Below, piece by piece: positions 1 through 6,487 of a stretch of DNA of 24,624 nt. Position numbers and translations under genes: made by a program. Numbering within the stretch: position 1 is the stretch's first letter; the number at the start of each line of letters is the position of its first letter. This DNA is from a virus, in the IMG/VR virus record IMGVR_UViG_3300031803_000009, positions 1-24,624 of that record; one strand, given 5' to 3'. The notes beneath the pieces were generated by a model. That model was not told where the DNA came from, searched no databases, and was given only the letters and a program-made list of their open reading frames with translations.

Positions 1-414
1 AATGAGGAAGAATATATTAACGGAGCCATGCCTGACTCTGTGGAAATGTTTAGTTCCTTAAAGCCTATCTTGAAGCAAAGCGTAGGTAATATTTACGGGC
101 AAGAGCTTGCATTATATTCCGACCATCTAGGTGTTGCCGGGCGTGTCGATTTGATTGCCGAGTGGGACGGGGTTCCGTCCATTATTGATTTCAAGACTTC
201 GGCTCGCTCCAAGAAACTTGAATGGATTGATGATTATTTCATGCAATGTTCTGGCTATGCAGCCATGTATTATGAGATGACTGATTTTCCTATTAAGGAT
301 GTTGTAGTAGCCATTATGGTTGATGGTGATAGCCCCCAAATTTTTAAAGGAAAAGTAGGCGAATGGTTGCCTTCTTTGGCGAGAGCAATTGGCAATTTTA
401 AAAGAAATATTTAA
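1..414 (+). CDS. PD-(D/E)XK exonuclease, 5'-truncated by window edge
   Basis: The reading frame is open from base 1, so only the C-terminal ~137 residues are present. The segment GRVDLIAEWDG, followed by PSIIDFKTS and then QCSGYA, matches the catalytic core of RecB/Cas4-like PD-(D/E)XK nucleases: an acidic residue in GRVD, the D-F-K lysine motif, and the Q-x3-Y motif. In T4-like phages of the marine type, such a single-strand or recombination exonuclease lies near replication genes, and gp33, gp59 and gp32 follow within 6 kb here. The likely role is DNA end processing in phage recombination/replication. The family call is firm. The exact function and full length cannot be judged because the N-terminus is outside the window. 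Confidence 0.75.
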   Translation, partial: NEEEYINGAMPDSVEMFSSLKPILKQSVGNIYGQELALYSDHLGVAGRVDLIAEWDGVPSIIDFKTSARSKKLEWIDDYFMQCSGYAAMYYEMTDFPIKDVVVAIMVDGDSPQIFKGKVGEWLPSLARAIGNFKRNI

Positions 415-415
415 T

Positions 416-505
416 GTGTTGATTATTATTTCTCGCGATCCTATGATTCGGATCCTTGTTCCAATAGTTGGTTTAACTATTATTGTGGAGAAATGTTGTT
501 TATGA
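416..505 (+). CDS. possible tiny hydrophobic peptide upstream of the cell-wall hydrolase
   Basis: A GTG-started frame of 29 codons (an internal ATG at 443 would give 20) fills the gap between the exonuclease and the hydrolase. It ends in a TGA that overlaps the hydrolase ATG at 502 as ATGA. The peptide is very hydrophobic (MIRILVPIVGLTIIV) and could form one membrane segment. There is no strong ribosome-binding site. The ATGA coupling and the membrane character fit a small lysis-associated protein, but a frame this short can arise by chance, so this is a weak call. Confidence 0.2.
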   Translation: MLIIISRDPMIRILVPIVGLTIIVEKCCL

Positions 506-1110
506 CCTCCTTCAAATATTTTATTATCGCGAATATTATTAGTTTGATTATGTTTTCTAGTACATTTATCGCTGGGTTCATGGTTGGTAAAGAAGACAAG
601 ATGGTTTTTCATACTCACCTAATTAGTCATCTTGATGTTCCGTCAATTAGTAATATGCAAAAAAAGGAATATGCCGAGAAACTTTCCGTGGCTGTCGTTC
701 CAGAGTTACCTTCTAGCACTTCTATTTTAGATGATGAATTTGTCTGTCTTTCAAGGACAATTTATTTTGAGGCAGGTAATCAATCTTATTATGGAAAGAT
801 TGCCGTTGGTTCTGTTGTAATGAATCGTGTAAATGACGAAAGATATCCAGATACTATTTGTGATGTGATTAAACAACACAGACAATTCTCATGGTACTCA
901 GATGGAAAGTCCGATGTTCCGTTTGATGGCCCTGCATGGGAAGAATCAATTCGTGCAGCCAAAGAAGTGTTATGTGGTTGTGGTAAGGCTTCGGGATTGT
1001 TTTTTGATGACGCGGCAGTTCAGTATTATCATGCAGATTATGTAAACCCTAAGTGGGCAAAGAAAATGAAGCGTGTGGCAAAAATTGACAATCATATTTT
1101 CTATAGGTAA
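502..1110 (+). CDS. SleB-like cell-wall hydrolase with N-terminal membrane anchor
   Basis: The 202-residue protein has a hydrophobic N-terminal segment (roughly residues 7-27, a signal-anchor or SAR-like sequence). A C-terminal Hydrolase_2/SleB domain follows, recognised by LSRTIYFEAGNQ, the SVVMNRV block, FSW and a final NHIFYR. SleB-family enzymes cleave peptidoglycan glycan strands, so this is probably the lysis enzyme or a murein-processing enzyme, acting at the inner membrane/periplasm. Two ATGs are possible. The one at 493 sits only 2 bases after GGAG, whereas 502 has 11 bases of spacing and an ATGA overlap with a small upstream frame, so 502 is preferred. It lies outside the structural genes. 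The spike gene gp5 in this window lacks a lysozyme domain, so this is the only obvious murein hydrolase seen. Confidence 0.8.
   Translation: MTSFKYFIIANIISLIMFSSTFIAGFMVGKEDKMVFHTHLISHLDVPSISNMQKKEYAEKLSVAVVPELPSSTSILDDEFVCLSRTIYFEAGNQSYYGKIAVGSVVMNRVNDERYPDTICDVIKQHRQFSWYSDGKSDVPFDGPAWEESIRAAKEVLCGCGKASGLFFDDAAVQYYHADYVNPKWAKKMKRVAKIDNHIFYR
1081..1104 (+). repeat. left copy of an imperfect 24-bp direct repeat (3' end of hydrolase)
   Basis: These bases encode the end of the SleB-like protein (IDNHIFY). They match 21 of 24 bases at 2270-2293. The two copies bracket the 384-residue accessory gene. Confidence 0.6.
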
Positions 1111-1116
1111 ATTATT

Positions 1117-2271
1117 ATGACACTTTCTAGAACTACGGCTGCAAATCTTGACCAAAAATATTGGGACGACCATCAGGTAGATGGAATTACTTTTATCCGA
1201 TGGCTACACCCTAATGAATATTATGGGTATGGTACTGGTGTTGACAATGCCATATTTACAGGATTTTATTTGGCCTCGGCTGCCTTTAGATATTCTGTAA
1301 CTCCTAGCGACACAAATCTTAGTAAAATAGAGCGAACGCTTGATGGAATACATTTACTTACACACATATCCGGCACGCCAGGAGTTTTGGCTCGTTTGGC
1401 CTTTCCTTTGGAAGATGCATACCATCAAATTGGATATGTTCCTGATTCTATGCAGCCTGAACCACAGGGTTGGGGCCCAGGAAACTCTTGGTGGGACAGA
1501 AAATCGGAAGGGTCTTTGTATGAATCGGACACACATTTTTATTATTGCCGAACTACTAGAGACCAATTAACGGGTATTGTTCTTGGATTATCTGTTGCGT
1601 GGAATGTATTAAATCATCATGCCTCGCTTTTCCCGAAGACTGACACGAGGCATGATAATTGCATGTCAAAAATTCAAATTATTGTTCAGGATCTTGTTAC
1701 TCGTCTTGAAAACACTGATTGGAGTTTGAAAGACCATACAGGACTTATTGGGGATACGAATGCACATAGGCTAAAAGATAATTTAAAAGATGCTTTAGTT
1801 TTACTTAATTGTGCGGTTAATAATAAACCCAGACCTTCTATTAAAGGATTGAAAAGATTTTATCGGTTTTTGTGGTTCTATACTTTTTACTATCGGTTTA
1901 CTCGACATATGTATGCCTGGAATTTACGAACAGCCATTGCGTTTTCGTTGTGGATTAATGAACCAGATTCAATATTGCGTGCCGGGGCCAAGAAGTGGAT
2001 GAAGCGTATTTCAGCTTTTACTAAAAATGAAGATAATGCATTTTTTGTTTTTGCGGAAGCTGTGATGGGAAATGATGTTTCTAAAGAACGCCTAGATGCT
2101 GCATTAGAAGCTCTTGACCAGTTATCAGAGGTGGGTCATAATAGTTTTTTTGCATGGCAAAAATCTAAAGATGAGGCAAGACCAGCTGGTATAAATGGGC
2201 TCTATGGGCCAGGAATTGATATTTTGTTGCCATATTGGATGCACCGATATTATTTAGAGGGACGAGTATAA
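1117..2271 (+). CDS. unknown protein, alpha-toroid (six-hairpin-like) candidate
   Basis: This 384-residue protein starts 7 bases after the hydrolase stop (attattATG). I do not recognise a named family. Residues 38-100 (GTGVDNAIFTGFY, then DGIHLLTHISGTPGVLAR) resemble the repeating helix-hairpin layout of (alpha/alpha)6 toroid proteins such as six-hairpin glycosidases and epimerases. That layout typically has an 'N/D-x-TG-x-Y-L-A' helix followed by a 'G..G..AR' turn. A second similar stretch (TRDQLTGIVLGLSVAWNVL) supports internal helical repetition. Trp/Tyr/His content is high, as in carbohydrate-binding clefts. There is no signal peptide. A role in polysaccharide breakdown or cell-surface modification is inference only. 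Imperfect direct repeats flank the gene, so it looks like an inserted accessory gene. Confidence 0.55.
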   Translation: MTLSRTTAANLDQKYWDDHQVDGITFIRWLHPNEYYGYGTGVDNAIFTGFYLASAAFRYSVTPSDTNLSKIERTLDGIHLLTHISGTPGVLARLAFPLEDAYHQIGYVPDSMQPEPQGWGPGNSWWDRKSEGSLYESDTHFYYCRTTRDQLTGIVLGLSVAWNVLNHHASLFPKTDTRHDNCMSKIQIIVQDLVTRLENTDWSLKDHTGLIGDTNAHRLKDNLKDALVLLNCAVNNKPRPSIKGLKRFYRFLWFYTFYYRFTRHMYAWNLRTAIAFSLWINEPDSILRAGAKKWMKRISAFTKNEDNAFFVFAEAVMGNDVSKERLDAALEALDQLSEVGHNSFFAWQKSKDEARPAGINGLYGPGIDILLPYWMHRYYLEGRV

Positions 2272-2302
2272 AATGGATAATCATATTTTTTATGGAAGAT
2301 AA
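2270..2302 (+). repeat. right copy of the repeat: remnant of a hydrolase 3' end
   Basis: An ATG at 2273 reads M-D-N-H-I-F-Y-G-R-stop, almost the same as the I-D-N-H-I-F-Y-R-stop ending of the SleB-like gene. Identity is 21/24 bases over 2270-2293. This looks like the stub of a second hydrolase copy or a recombination scar, not a functional gene. Confidence 0.55.
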
Positions 2303-2378
2303 AAATTTTAAACAATGGTCTTTCGATCGGTTTATGTGTTTTTTAAGTGGGCCCCTTTTGACGGTTATCTTTGTGTGA
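2292..2378 (+). CDS. possible 28-residue small membrane protein
   Basis: An ATG frame from 2292 to a TGA at 2376-2378 covers most of the 116-base gap between two accessory genes. It has a polar start (MEDKNFKQWSFDRF) and a hydrophobic end (CFLSGPLLTVIFV), as in small one-span membrane proteins. The ribosome-binding site is weak and its ATG lies within the repeated hydrolase-like segment. It could be real or chance. Apart from it and the repeat, the gap holds nothing I can support. Confidence 0.25.
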   Translation: MEDKNFKQWSFDRFMCFLSGPLLTVIFV

Positions 2379-2387
2379 AATAATTAT

Positions 2388-3218
2388 ATGCACTTTACTA
2401 ATTTATTTAATTCAGAATTTAAACGGGCGCTTGATGATAATTTTTCAAGTATAGTTACTGAAAATGTTGGTCCGTTTCTTTATTCTGTTGTAAAAACAAT
2501 TCGCCCAAAAACTGTTTTGGAAGTTGGTGCTGGATATACAAGTGTTTTTCTTGCCAAGGCATTATCTGAAATTAGGGCCGAGGATAATTTTGACCAGGTT
2601 TTATTGGATAGTGTGACTGAACTTCAGCCTTTGTGGTACAATGGGCAGACTAACATGCGTGCTTGGGAAGAGGTTCGTGTAAAGGGTTCCGTACCAAAAG
2701 AATGGATGAGACGACTATTTATGCTGTATCCGTATTATGTGCGTGATGAAGAATCGCGGTTGTTAATAATAGATAATTTAAGTAAGGAACTATATGATAA
2801 TGCGAGCCCGGTGAATAAAGCTCTTAATGATTTAAATTTGGATGAGTTTGTTGAAATTATCAATTGCGACGTTTATAAATTTGATGATGTTGATAAATTT
2901 TTAAAAGAATATCCAGTTTTAGATTTTGTGTTTTTGGATTTTGGTGCAATGTTAAAATTACCAACATTCTTTAATTTTTTTCTTGAGAGGTTAAATGATT
3001 TTGGTGGTTGTATTATGATTCATTCAACGCTAAGTAATGTGATGCATAGGCTTTGGTTAGCAGAATTAAAATTAAAATATCAGAATGACCATACTGTTGA
3101 AATATTTTCTTTTCTTGAACCGAATAAAGTAATACAAAATAGTTTTACATTGGTTAAAAAATATAAAGAATCTATTGGTGGGGATTATAGTCCTCCAATA
3201 CTTACTCAACTCCCGTAA
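2388..3218 (+). CDS. class I SAM-dependent methyltransferase-like protein
   Basis: Residues 43-52 (VLEVGAGYTS) are a textbook motif I, the glycine-rich S-adenosylmethionine loop. Residues 178-185 (LDFVFLDF) give the strand-4 acidic motif, and FGGCIMIHSTLSN follows as the post-motif strand. This is the Methyltransferase_24-like arrangement. The substrate is unknown. Family members act on small molecules, sugars or surface glycans. The gene is very AT-rich and sits between a probable inserted accessory gene and gp33, so it is probably part of the same variable region rather than the core replication block. No clear ribosome-binding site is seen (aataattatATG). Family confidence is fair and functional confidence low. 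Confidence 0.65.
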   Translation: MHFTNLFNSEFKRALDDNFSSIVTENVGPFLYSVVKTIRPKTVLEVGAGYTSVFLAKALSEIRAEDNFDQVLLDSVTELQPLWYNGQTNMRAWEEVRVKGSVPKEWMRRLFMLYPYYVRDEESRLLIIDNLSKELYDNASPVNKALNDLNLDEFVEIINCDVYKFDDVDKFLKEYPVLDFVFLDFGAMLKLPTFFNFFLERLNDFGGCIMIHSTLSNVMHRLWLAELKLKYQNDHTVEIFSFLEPNKVIQNSFTLVKKYKESIGGDYSPPILTQLP

Positions 3219-3253
3219 ATAAGTAAATTATTATTTAGAGGAACAAGGATAAA

Positions 3254-3475
3254 ATGGATATAGCATTAGATAAGAAAACATTTTCCAAACGAGTTGAGGA
3301 TTTAATTCAAAATAAACCAATGCCGTATATGGACGCAATCATTATGTGTTCTGAATTGATAGGATTAGAGGTCGAGTCTGCGGCCAGACTCATCAATAAA
3401 AATATTAAAGAAAAGCTAGAAGCCGAGGCTCAGGACTTGAATTTAATGCAAAGGTCTGCTAAACTCCCTATATGA
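3254..3475 (+). CDS. 33: late-transcription co-activator, gp33-like
   Basis: The 73-residue protein matches the conserved core of T4 gp33. The stretch YMDAIIMCSELIGLEVESAA followed by LINKNIKEKLEAEAQDLNL aligns with T4 YLEATTAFLEE...FIPSGIIEKIQSEAIDENL. In T4, gp33 binds the RNA polymerase beta flap and links it to the sliding clamp for late transcription with gp55 at TATAAATA promoters, three of which occur in this window. The protein is shorter than T4 gp33 (112 residues) and ends in KLPI rather than the T4 clamp-binding LDFLL tail. The start is supported by AGGATAAA before ATG. It overlaps the next gene by 4 bases (ATGA), so the two are probably translated together. The next genes are gp59 and gp32, as in T4. 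Confidence 0.8.
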   Translation: MDIALDKKTFSKRVEDLIQNKPMPYMDAIIMCSELIGLEVESAARLINKNIKEKLEAEAQDLNLMQRSAKLPI

Positions 3476-4566
3476 AATCAAATCATAATTTGCGTGACTT
3501 GCGCGGAAGGGATGATAAACCATTCTCTTCGCTTGATGCTCCGAAGTATGCTCCTTATCGAGATGGTAAGGGGCAACTTGATGTTGGTATGAAGCTCATT
3601 GATATACCTGAGCACAAAGAGCCTGAAGATGTTATTTTTGACATTGATAAGTTTTGGCCTTATTACATGAACAAGAAGCATTGGCTTTTTAATAATTGCC
3701 GCGATGTGGTATATCAAGACATTAACAAGAAAAAAGTGTCTAAGGCTCATTGGGAATTGTCGATGATGAATCATTTGACTGTTACCGACCTTGAGCATGG
3801 TTTTGGTCCTGGCGTCGAAAATCCTAATTGGGATAATTGGAATCAAAATAAAAGTTACGAGCCGGAGTATTTTGAGTGGATAGACCGTAACGAAACCAAA
3901 ACTGATATTACATATAAGTATCGTAATTTTTTTGGTGGACCTATAGTATACACGAGGCCCTTGGGTAGTAAGAAGTATGGCTTAGAAGAAACGGCTCGCA
4001 TGGTCCAAGAAGACTTGTGTATTCTTCGTCGTCGCGATGATGGTTGGAATCTTCGGGCTGCTGCTGTTTGTTTTCCGTCTTATTGGTCGCTCAAAGAAAA
4101 GATGGGTAAGCCTTTGGATGTTATTCACAGTCCTGTTCCTCAGCTTACTCCTACCATTAATGGTGTAATTACTTCTAAGCTGGATGCTTTAGAAAAGAGC
4201 AAACCAGTCGAACGATTCAATTGGACATTGACTGATGATATGGAATTGCATCAGCCCAGTCCTGTCAGAAAATCCTTTGAGCCGACTGCCGGGTGGGGCC
4301 GGGGTGATGTTGATTACAGAATGCATAAAATTATGGTCCGAGTTGAACGGCAGACAATGTTGTTGCTCCGGTCTGGGGATATTCTTTTTACCATCCGAAC
4401 CTATTTGAATAGTTTGGGCACTATACTCCAAGACCGAGAGTTGTCTACTGGACTACACGATTCAATTTTGAACACTGACCCAGAAGTGTTGAATTACCGT
4501 AGTATTGACCGATTTGGTACTCAGGTTATGAGAACGATTGACCAAACATGGGGCCCGTCGGTATAA
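3472..4566 (+). CDS. DUF3445 / heme-dependent oxidative N-demethylase-like protein
   Basis: This 364-residue protein carries the conserved core of family DUF3445 (HDOD): VQEDLCILRRR (178-188), LRAAAVCFPSYWSLKEKMGK (194-213), VIHSPVPQL (217-225), PVERFNW (245-251), VRVERQTMLLL (289-299) and ILFTIRTYL (304-312). Characterised bacterial members are the heme subunit of oxidative N-demethylases acting on small methylated amines such as dimethylamine. Known systems also have partner redox subunits, and none is encoded here. The gene sits inside the gp33-gp59 pair, overlapping gp33 by 4 bases and gp59 by one (TAATG), so it is co-expressed with replication genes. Length is normal for the family and nothing looks broken. 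Activity and substrate are not shown. It is a candidate auxiliary metabolic gene, or the fold may have been recruited for another task. Confidence 0.75.
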   Translation: MKSNHNLRDLRGRDDKPFSSLDAPKYAPYRDGKGQLDVGMKLIDIPEHKEPEDVIFDIDKFWPYYMNKKHWLFNNCRDVVYQDINKKKVSKAHWELSMMNHLTVTDLEHGFGPGVENPNWDNWNQNKSYEPEYFEWIDRNETKTDITYKYRNFFGGPIVYTRPLGSKKYGLEETARMVQEDLCILRRRDDGWNLRAAAVCFPSYWSLKEKMGKPLDVIHSPVPQLTPTINGVITSKLDALEKSKPVERFNWTLTDDMELHQPSPVRKSFEPTAGWGRGDVDYRMHKIMVRVERQTMLLLRSGDILFTIRTYLNSLGTILQDRELSTGLHDSILNTDPEVLNYRSIDRFGTQVMRTIDQTWGPSV

Positions 4567-5222
4567 TGAAAGCCCTTGAGGTTTATCAAACATATCTTGC
4601 AGTCAAGCAACATTTCTCTGATAGCAGCTATGACTACTTCAAGTACAATGGGAAGATTCGAGTCAATGCATCGAACTTCAATACTCGCAAGGACCGATTC
4701 TTTTACGAAAAGTTAGCCCGCAAGTTTGATGGGAAACCCGAAGACTTGCGGAATTATTTTGCCTGTAATCTGCGTGAGAATCCCAAAGTATGGATTCGTG
4801 AATTAATTGGTGCCCGGGCTGAAGAGACATACGCCAAGTGGAAGGCTTATCAAGAATCCTTGACCTATAATCTCATACAAGATGTGGCCAAAGTTGAAGA
4901 AGCTCATCCAGAAGGGGATTTTGCATCTTTGTTCATATGTAGAGATGGTCAACATCCAATTCTATTAAATTTGTATACCAATTCTGTAATCTCTATTGAA
5001 ACTTTGATAGGATTTGATATACTTATAGAGTGCTTTGTTAGATGGAACAAAGAAATTGATGACACTATTATTTGGCCTGACATTTATCTTGCGTGCCAAC
5101 GGTATCGTCCCTTTGTGACATTTGATTCAGAAGCACTTAATGTGAAGTTTCGCTTAGCATTAAAGAGAGTGTATGTGCCAAGAAGGGACGAGACTAAAGC
5201 AATGGAAGGAATGAAGGAATGA
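4566..5222 (+). CDS. 59: gp59-like DNA helicase loader
   Basis: The protein (218 residues from this start) aligns along its length with T4 gp59, the loader that places the gp41 helicase on forks and gp32-coated DNA. The N-terminal VYQTYLAVKQHF and YDYFKYNGK, then RKDRFFYEKLARKF (T4 KRRDKYFFQKLSEKY), and the C-terminal NSVISIETLIGFD (T4 SNIISFETFILLD) are shared. Length fits T4 (217). An upstream ATG at 4548 exists, but 4566 is preferred because it forms a TAATG overlap with the previous stop and begins right at the conserved EVYQTYLAVK helix. gp32, its partner, is two genes downstream. Confidence 0.85.
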   Translation: MKALEVYQTYLAVKQHFSDSSYDYFKYNGKIRVNASNFNTRKDRFFYEKLARKFDGKPEDLRNYFACNLRENPKVWIRELIGARAEETYAKWKAYQESLTYNLIQDVAKVEEAHPEGDFASLFICRDGQHPILLNLYTNSVISIETLIGFDILIECFVRWNKEIDDTIIWPDIYLACQRYRPFVTFDSEALNVKFRLALKRVYVPRRDETKAMEGMKE

Positions 5223-5437
5223 AATTATCAAAATTTTGGGGTCATGGCAGCCAGTTCTACGGGCACTACTCGCTAGACTCGCAGAAGGAGTTGTTGGAAG
5301 AAAATAAGATGCTTCGGGAATTGATTACCGAGACTCTGACAGAGGTTGAAAATACCCAGGTTATTATCGGGGATTTTATCGAACGGTTAGATTCCATTTT
5401 GAATTCTGTTGAAAAAATCTCTGATGGTACTGAATAA
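5219..5437 (+). CDS. small coiled-coil protein of unknown function between gp59 and gp32
   Basis: The 72-residue protein overlaps gp59 by four bases (ATGA), so it is translationally coupled. The N-terminal 20 residues are basic/aromatic (KFWGHGSQFYGHYS). Residues about 22-68 form a continuous amphipathic helix of coiled-coil type (LLEENKMLRELITETL and IIGDFIERLDSILNSVEKI). I do not recognise a family. T4 has no gene between 59 and 32. Its position suggests a small replisome or gp59/gp32 accessory factor, but this is inference from location only. Confidence 0.6.
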   Translation: MKLSKFWGHGSQFYGHYSLDSQKELLEENKMLRELITETLTEVENTQVIIGDFIERLDSILNSVEKISDGTE

Positions 5438-5452
5438 TCATGCTATATATTA

Positions 5453-5527
5453 TTGATACTATGTATTATGCATAGTTGATATACAATAAAACAATACGAC
5501 GAAATATACAAAAAGGAGTATAATACA
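5453..5527 (+). promoter_or_regulatory. gp32 leader: hairpin plus A-rich unstructured stretch and strong RBS
   Basis: ACTATG (5458-5463) pairs with CATAGT (5471-5476) around a 7-base loop, 52-70 bases before the gp32 start. The loop TATT can pair with AATA at 5485-5488, giving an H-type pseudoknot. An A-rich stretch with little pairing potential follows, up to AAGGAG (5513-5518) and the ATG. In T4, gp32 represses its own translation by nucleating on a pseudoknot about 40-67 bases upstream of its AUG and spreading over an unstructured leader. The layout here is the same, but the operator role is inferred. No convincing sigma-70 promoter was found in this gap. Confidence 0.4.
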
Positions 5528-6448
5528 ATGTCATTTGCAAAATTAAAGAAGGCTCGGAAGACAGACTTATCTAAGCTCACCGAAGAGATTGAGAAGCTGA
5601 ATAGTTCCAATAGGGGTAGTAACGGCAATAGTGCTGATGGGCGACTATGGAAGTTGACTGTTGATAAGGCGGGTAACGGTCATGCAGTTATTCGTTTTCT
5701 TCCGGCTCCCCAGGGTGAAGATATTCCTTGGGCTCGCATCTGGGACCATGGTTTTCAGGGTCCTGGGGGTTGGTACATTGAAAATTCTCTGACCACTCTT
5801 GGTAAAAAGGACCCGGTTTCTGAATATAATTCAAAGCTGTGGAATTCAGGTGTGGAATCAAATAAGGATGTTGCGCGAAAGCAGAAGCGAAGGCTTTCTT
5901 ATTATACGAACATTTATGTGATAAGTGATTCTGCAAAACCGGAAAATGAAGGAAAGACTTTTCTTTATAAGTTTGGAAAGAAGATTTTCGATAAGGTCAA
6001 TGATTCGATGAGCCCTGAGTTTGATGATGAAACTCCGATGAATCCGTTTGACTTTTGGGAAGGTGCAAACTTCAAGTTGCGGGCCCGCCAGGTTGCGAAA
6101 TTTCGTAATTATGATAAGTCGGAATTTGATTCACCTTCTGCGTTGTCTGATGATGATGCAGAATTGGAGAAGATTTATAATCAGGAATATTCTCTTCAGG
6201 AACTTCTTGATACCAAGCACTTTAAGTCATATGAAGAGTTGTCGGCTCGCATGACTAGGGTTCTTGGGGAAGCGACACAGCGCCTCGCGCATCTTGGGAT
6301 GGAAGAGGTTTCGTCTGATGTTGAAAATTCCCCCACGCCTCCGCGACAGTCGATGGATGCACATTCGATGCCGACCGCAGAGGCTAATGCTGGAGTTGAA
6401 GAGGACGAAAGTCTTTTATACTTCAGTAAGCTCGCCGACGAGGCGTAG
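5528..6448 (+). CDS. 32: single-stranded DNA-binding protein gp32
   Basis: The 306-residue protein is a clear gp32. Its basic N-terminus (KLKKARKTDLSKL) is the cooperativity (LAST-type) arm, and the core carries DHGFQGPGGWYIENSLTTLG and GKTFLYKFGKKIFDKVND. MNPFDFWEGANFKLRARQV follows, and the tail is acidic (EEDESLLYFSKLADEA), used in T4 for contacts with gp59, polymerase and other replisome parts. There is not one cysteine, so the H-C-C-C zinc site of T4 gp32 is absent. It has the strongest ribosome-binding site seen in the window (AAAAGGAG, 9 bases before ATG). Its leader may hold an autoregulatory pseudoknot, and a terminator follows 40 bases after its stop. Confidence 0.95.
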   Translation: MSFAKLKKARKTDLSKLTEEIEKLNSSNRGSNGNSADGRLWKLTVDKAGNGHAVIRFLPAPQGEDIPWARIWDHGFQGPGGWYIENSLTTLGKKDPVSEYNSKLWNSGVESNKDVARKQKRRLSYYTNIYVISDSAKPENEGKTFLYKFGKKIFDKVNDSMSPEFDDETPMNPFDFWEGANFKLRARQVAKFRNYDKSEFDSPSALSDDDAELEKIYNQEYSLQELLDTKHFKSYEELSARMTRVLGEATQRLAHLGMEEVSSDVENSPTPPRQSMDAHSMPTAEANAGVEEDESLLYFSKLADEA

Positions 6449-6453
6449 CGAAC

Positions 6454-6480
6454 AGACTTGCGGGAATGCCTCGCAGGTCT
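6454..6480 (+). other. hairpin upstream of the gp32 terminator
   Basis: AGACTTGCG (6454-6462) pairs with CGCAGGTCT (6472-6480) with one G-T wobble and a 9-base loop. It begins 5 bases after the gp32 stop and stands just before the terminator hairpin. It may protect the mRNA 3' end or assist termination. Confidence 0.6.
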
Positions 6481-6487
6481 CTAAACC

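Noticed and set aside
437-454. Short inverted repeat GATCC...GGATC before the hydrolase
   Set aside because: Only 5 bp, no T-run; probably chance.
4548-4565. Earlier ATG for gp59
   Set aside because: It would add six residues with no similarity to gp59. The ATG at 4566 couples with the previous stop as TAATG.
5453-5487. TTGATA ... TACAAT as a sigma-70 promoter for gp32
   Set aside because: The spacer is 23 bases, too long, and no other -10/-35 pair with 16-18 bases fits.
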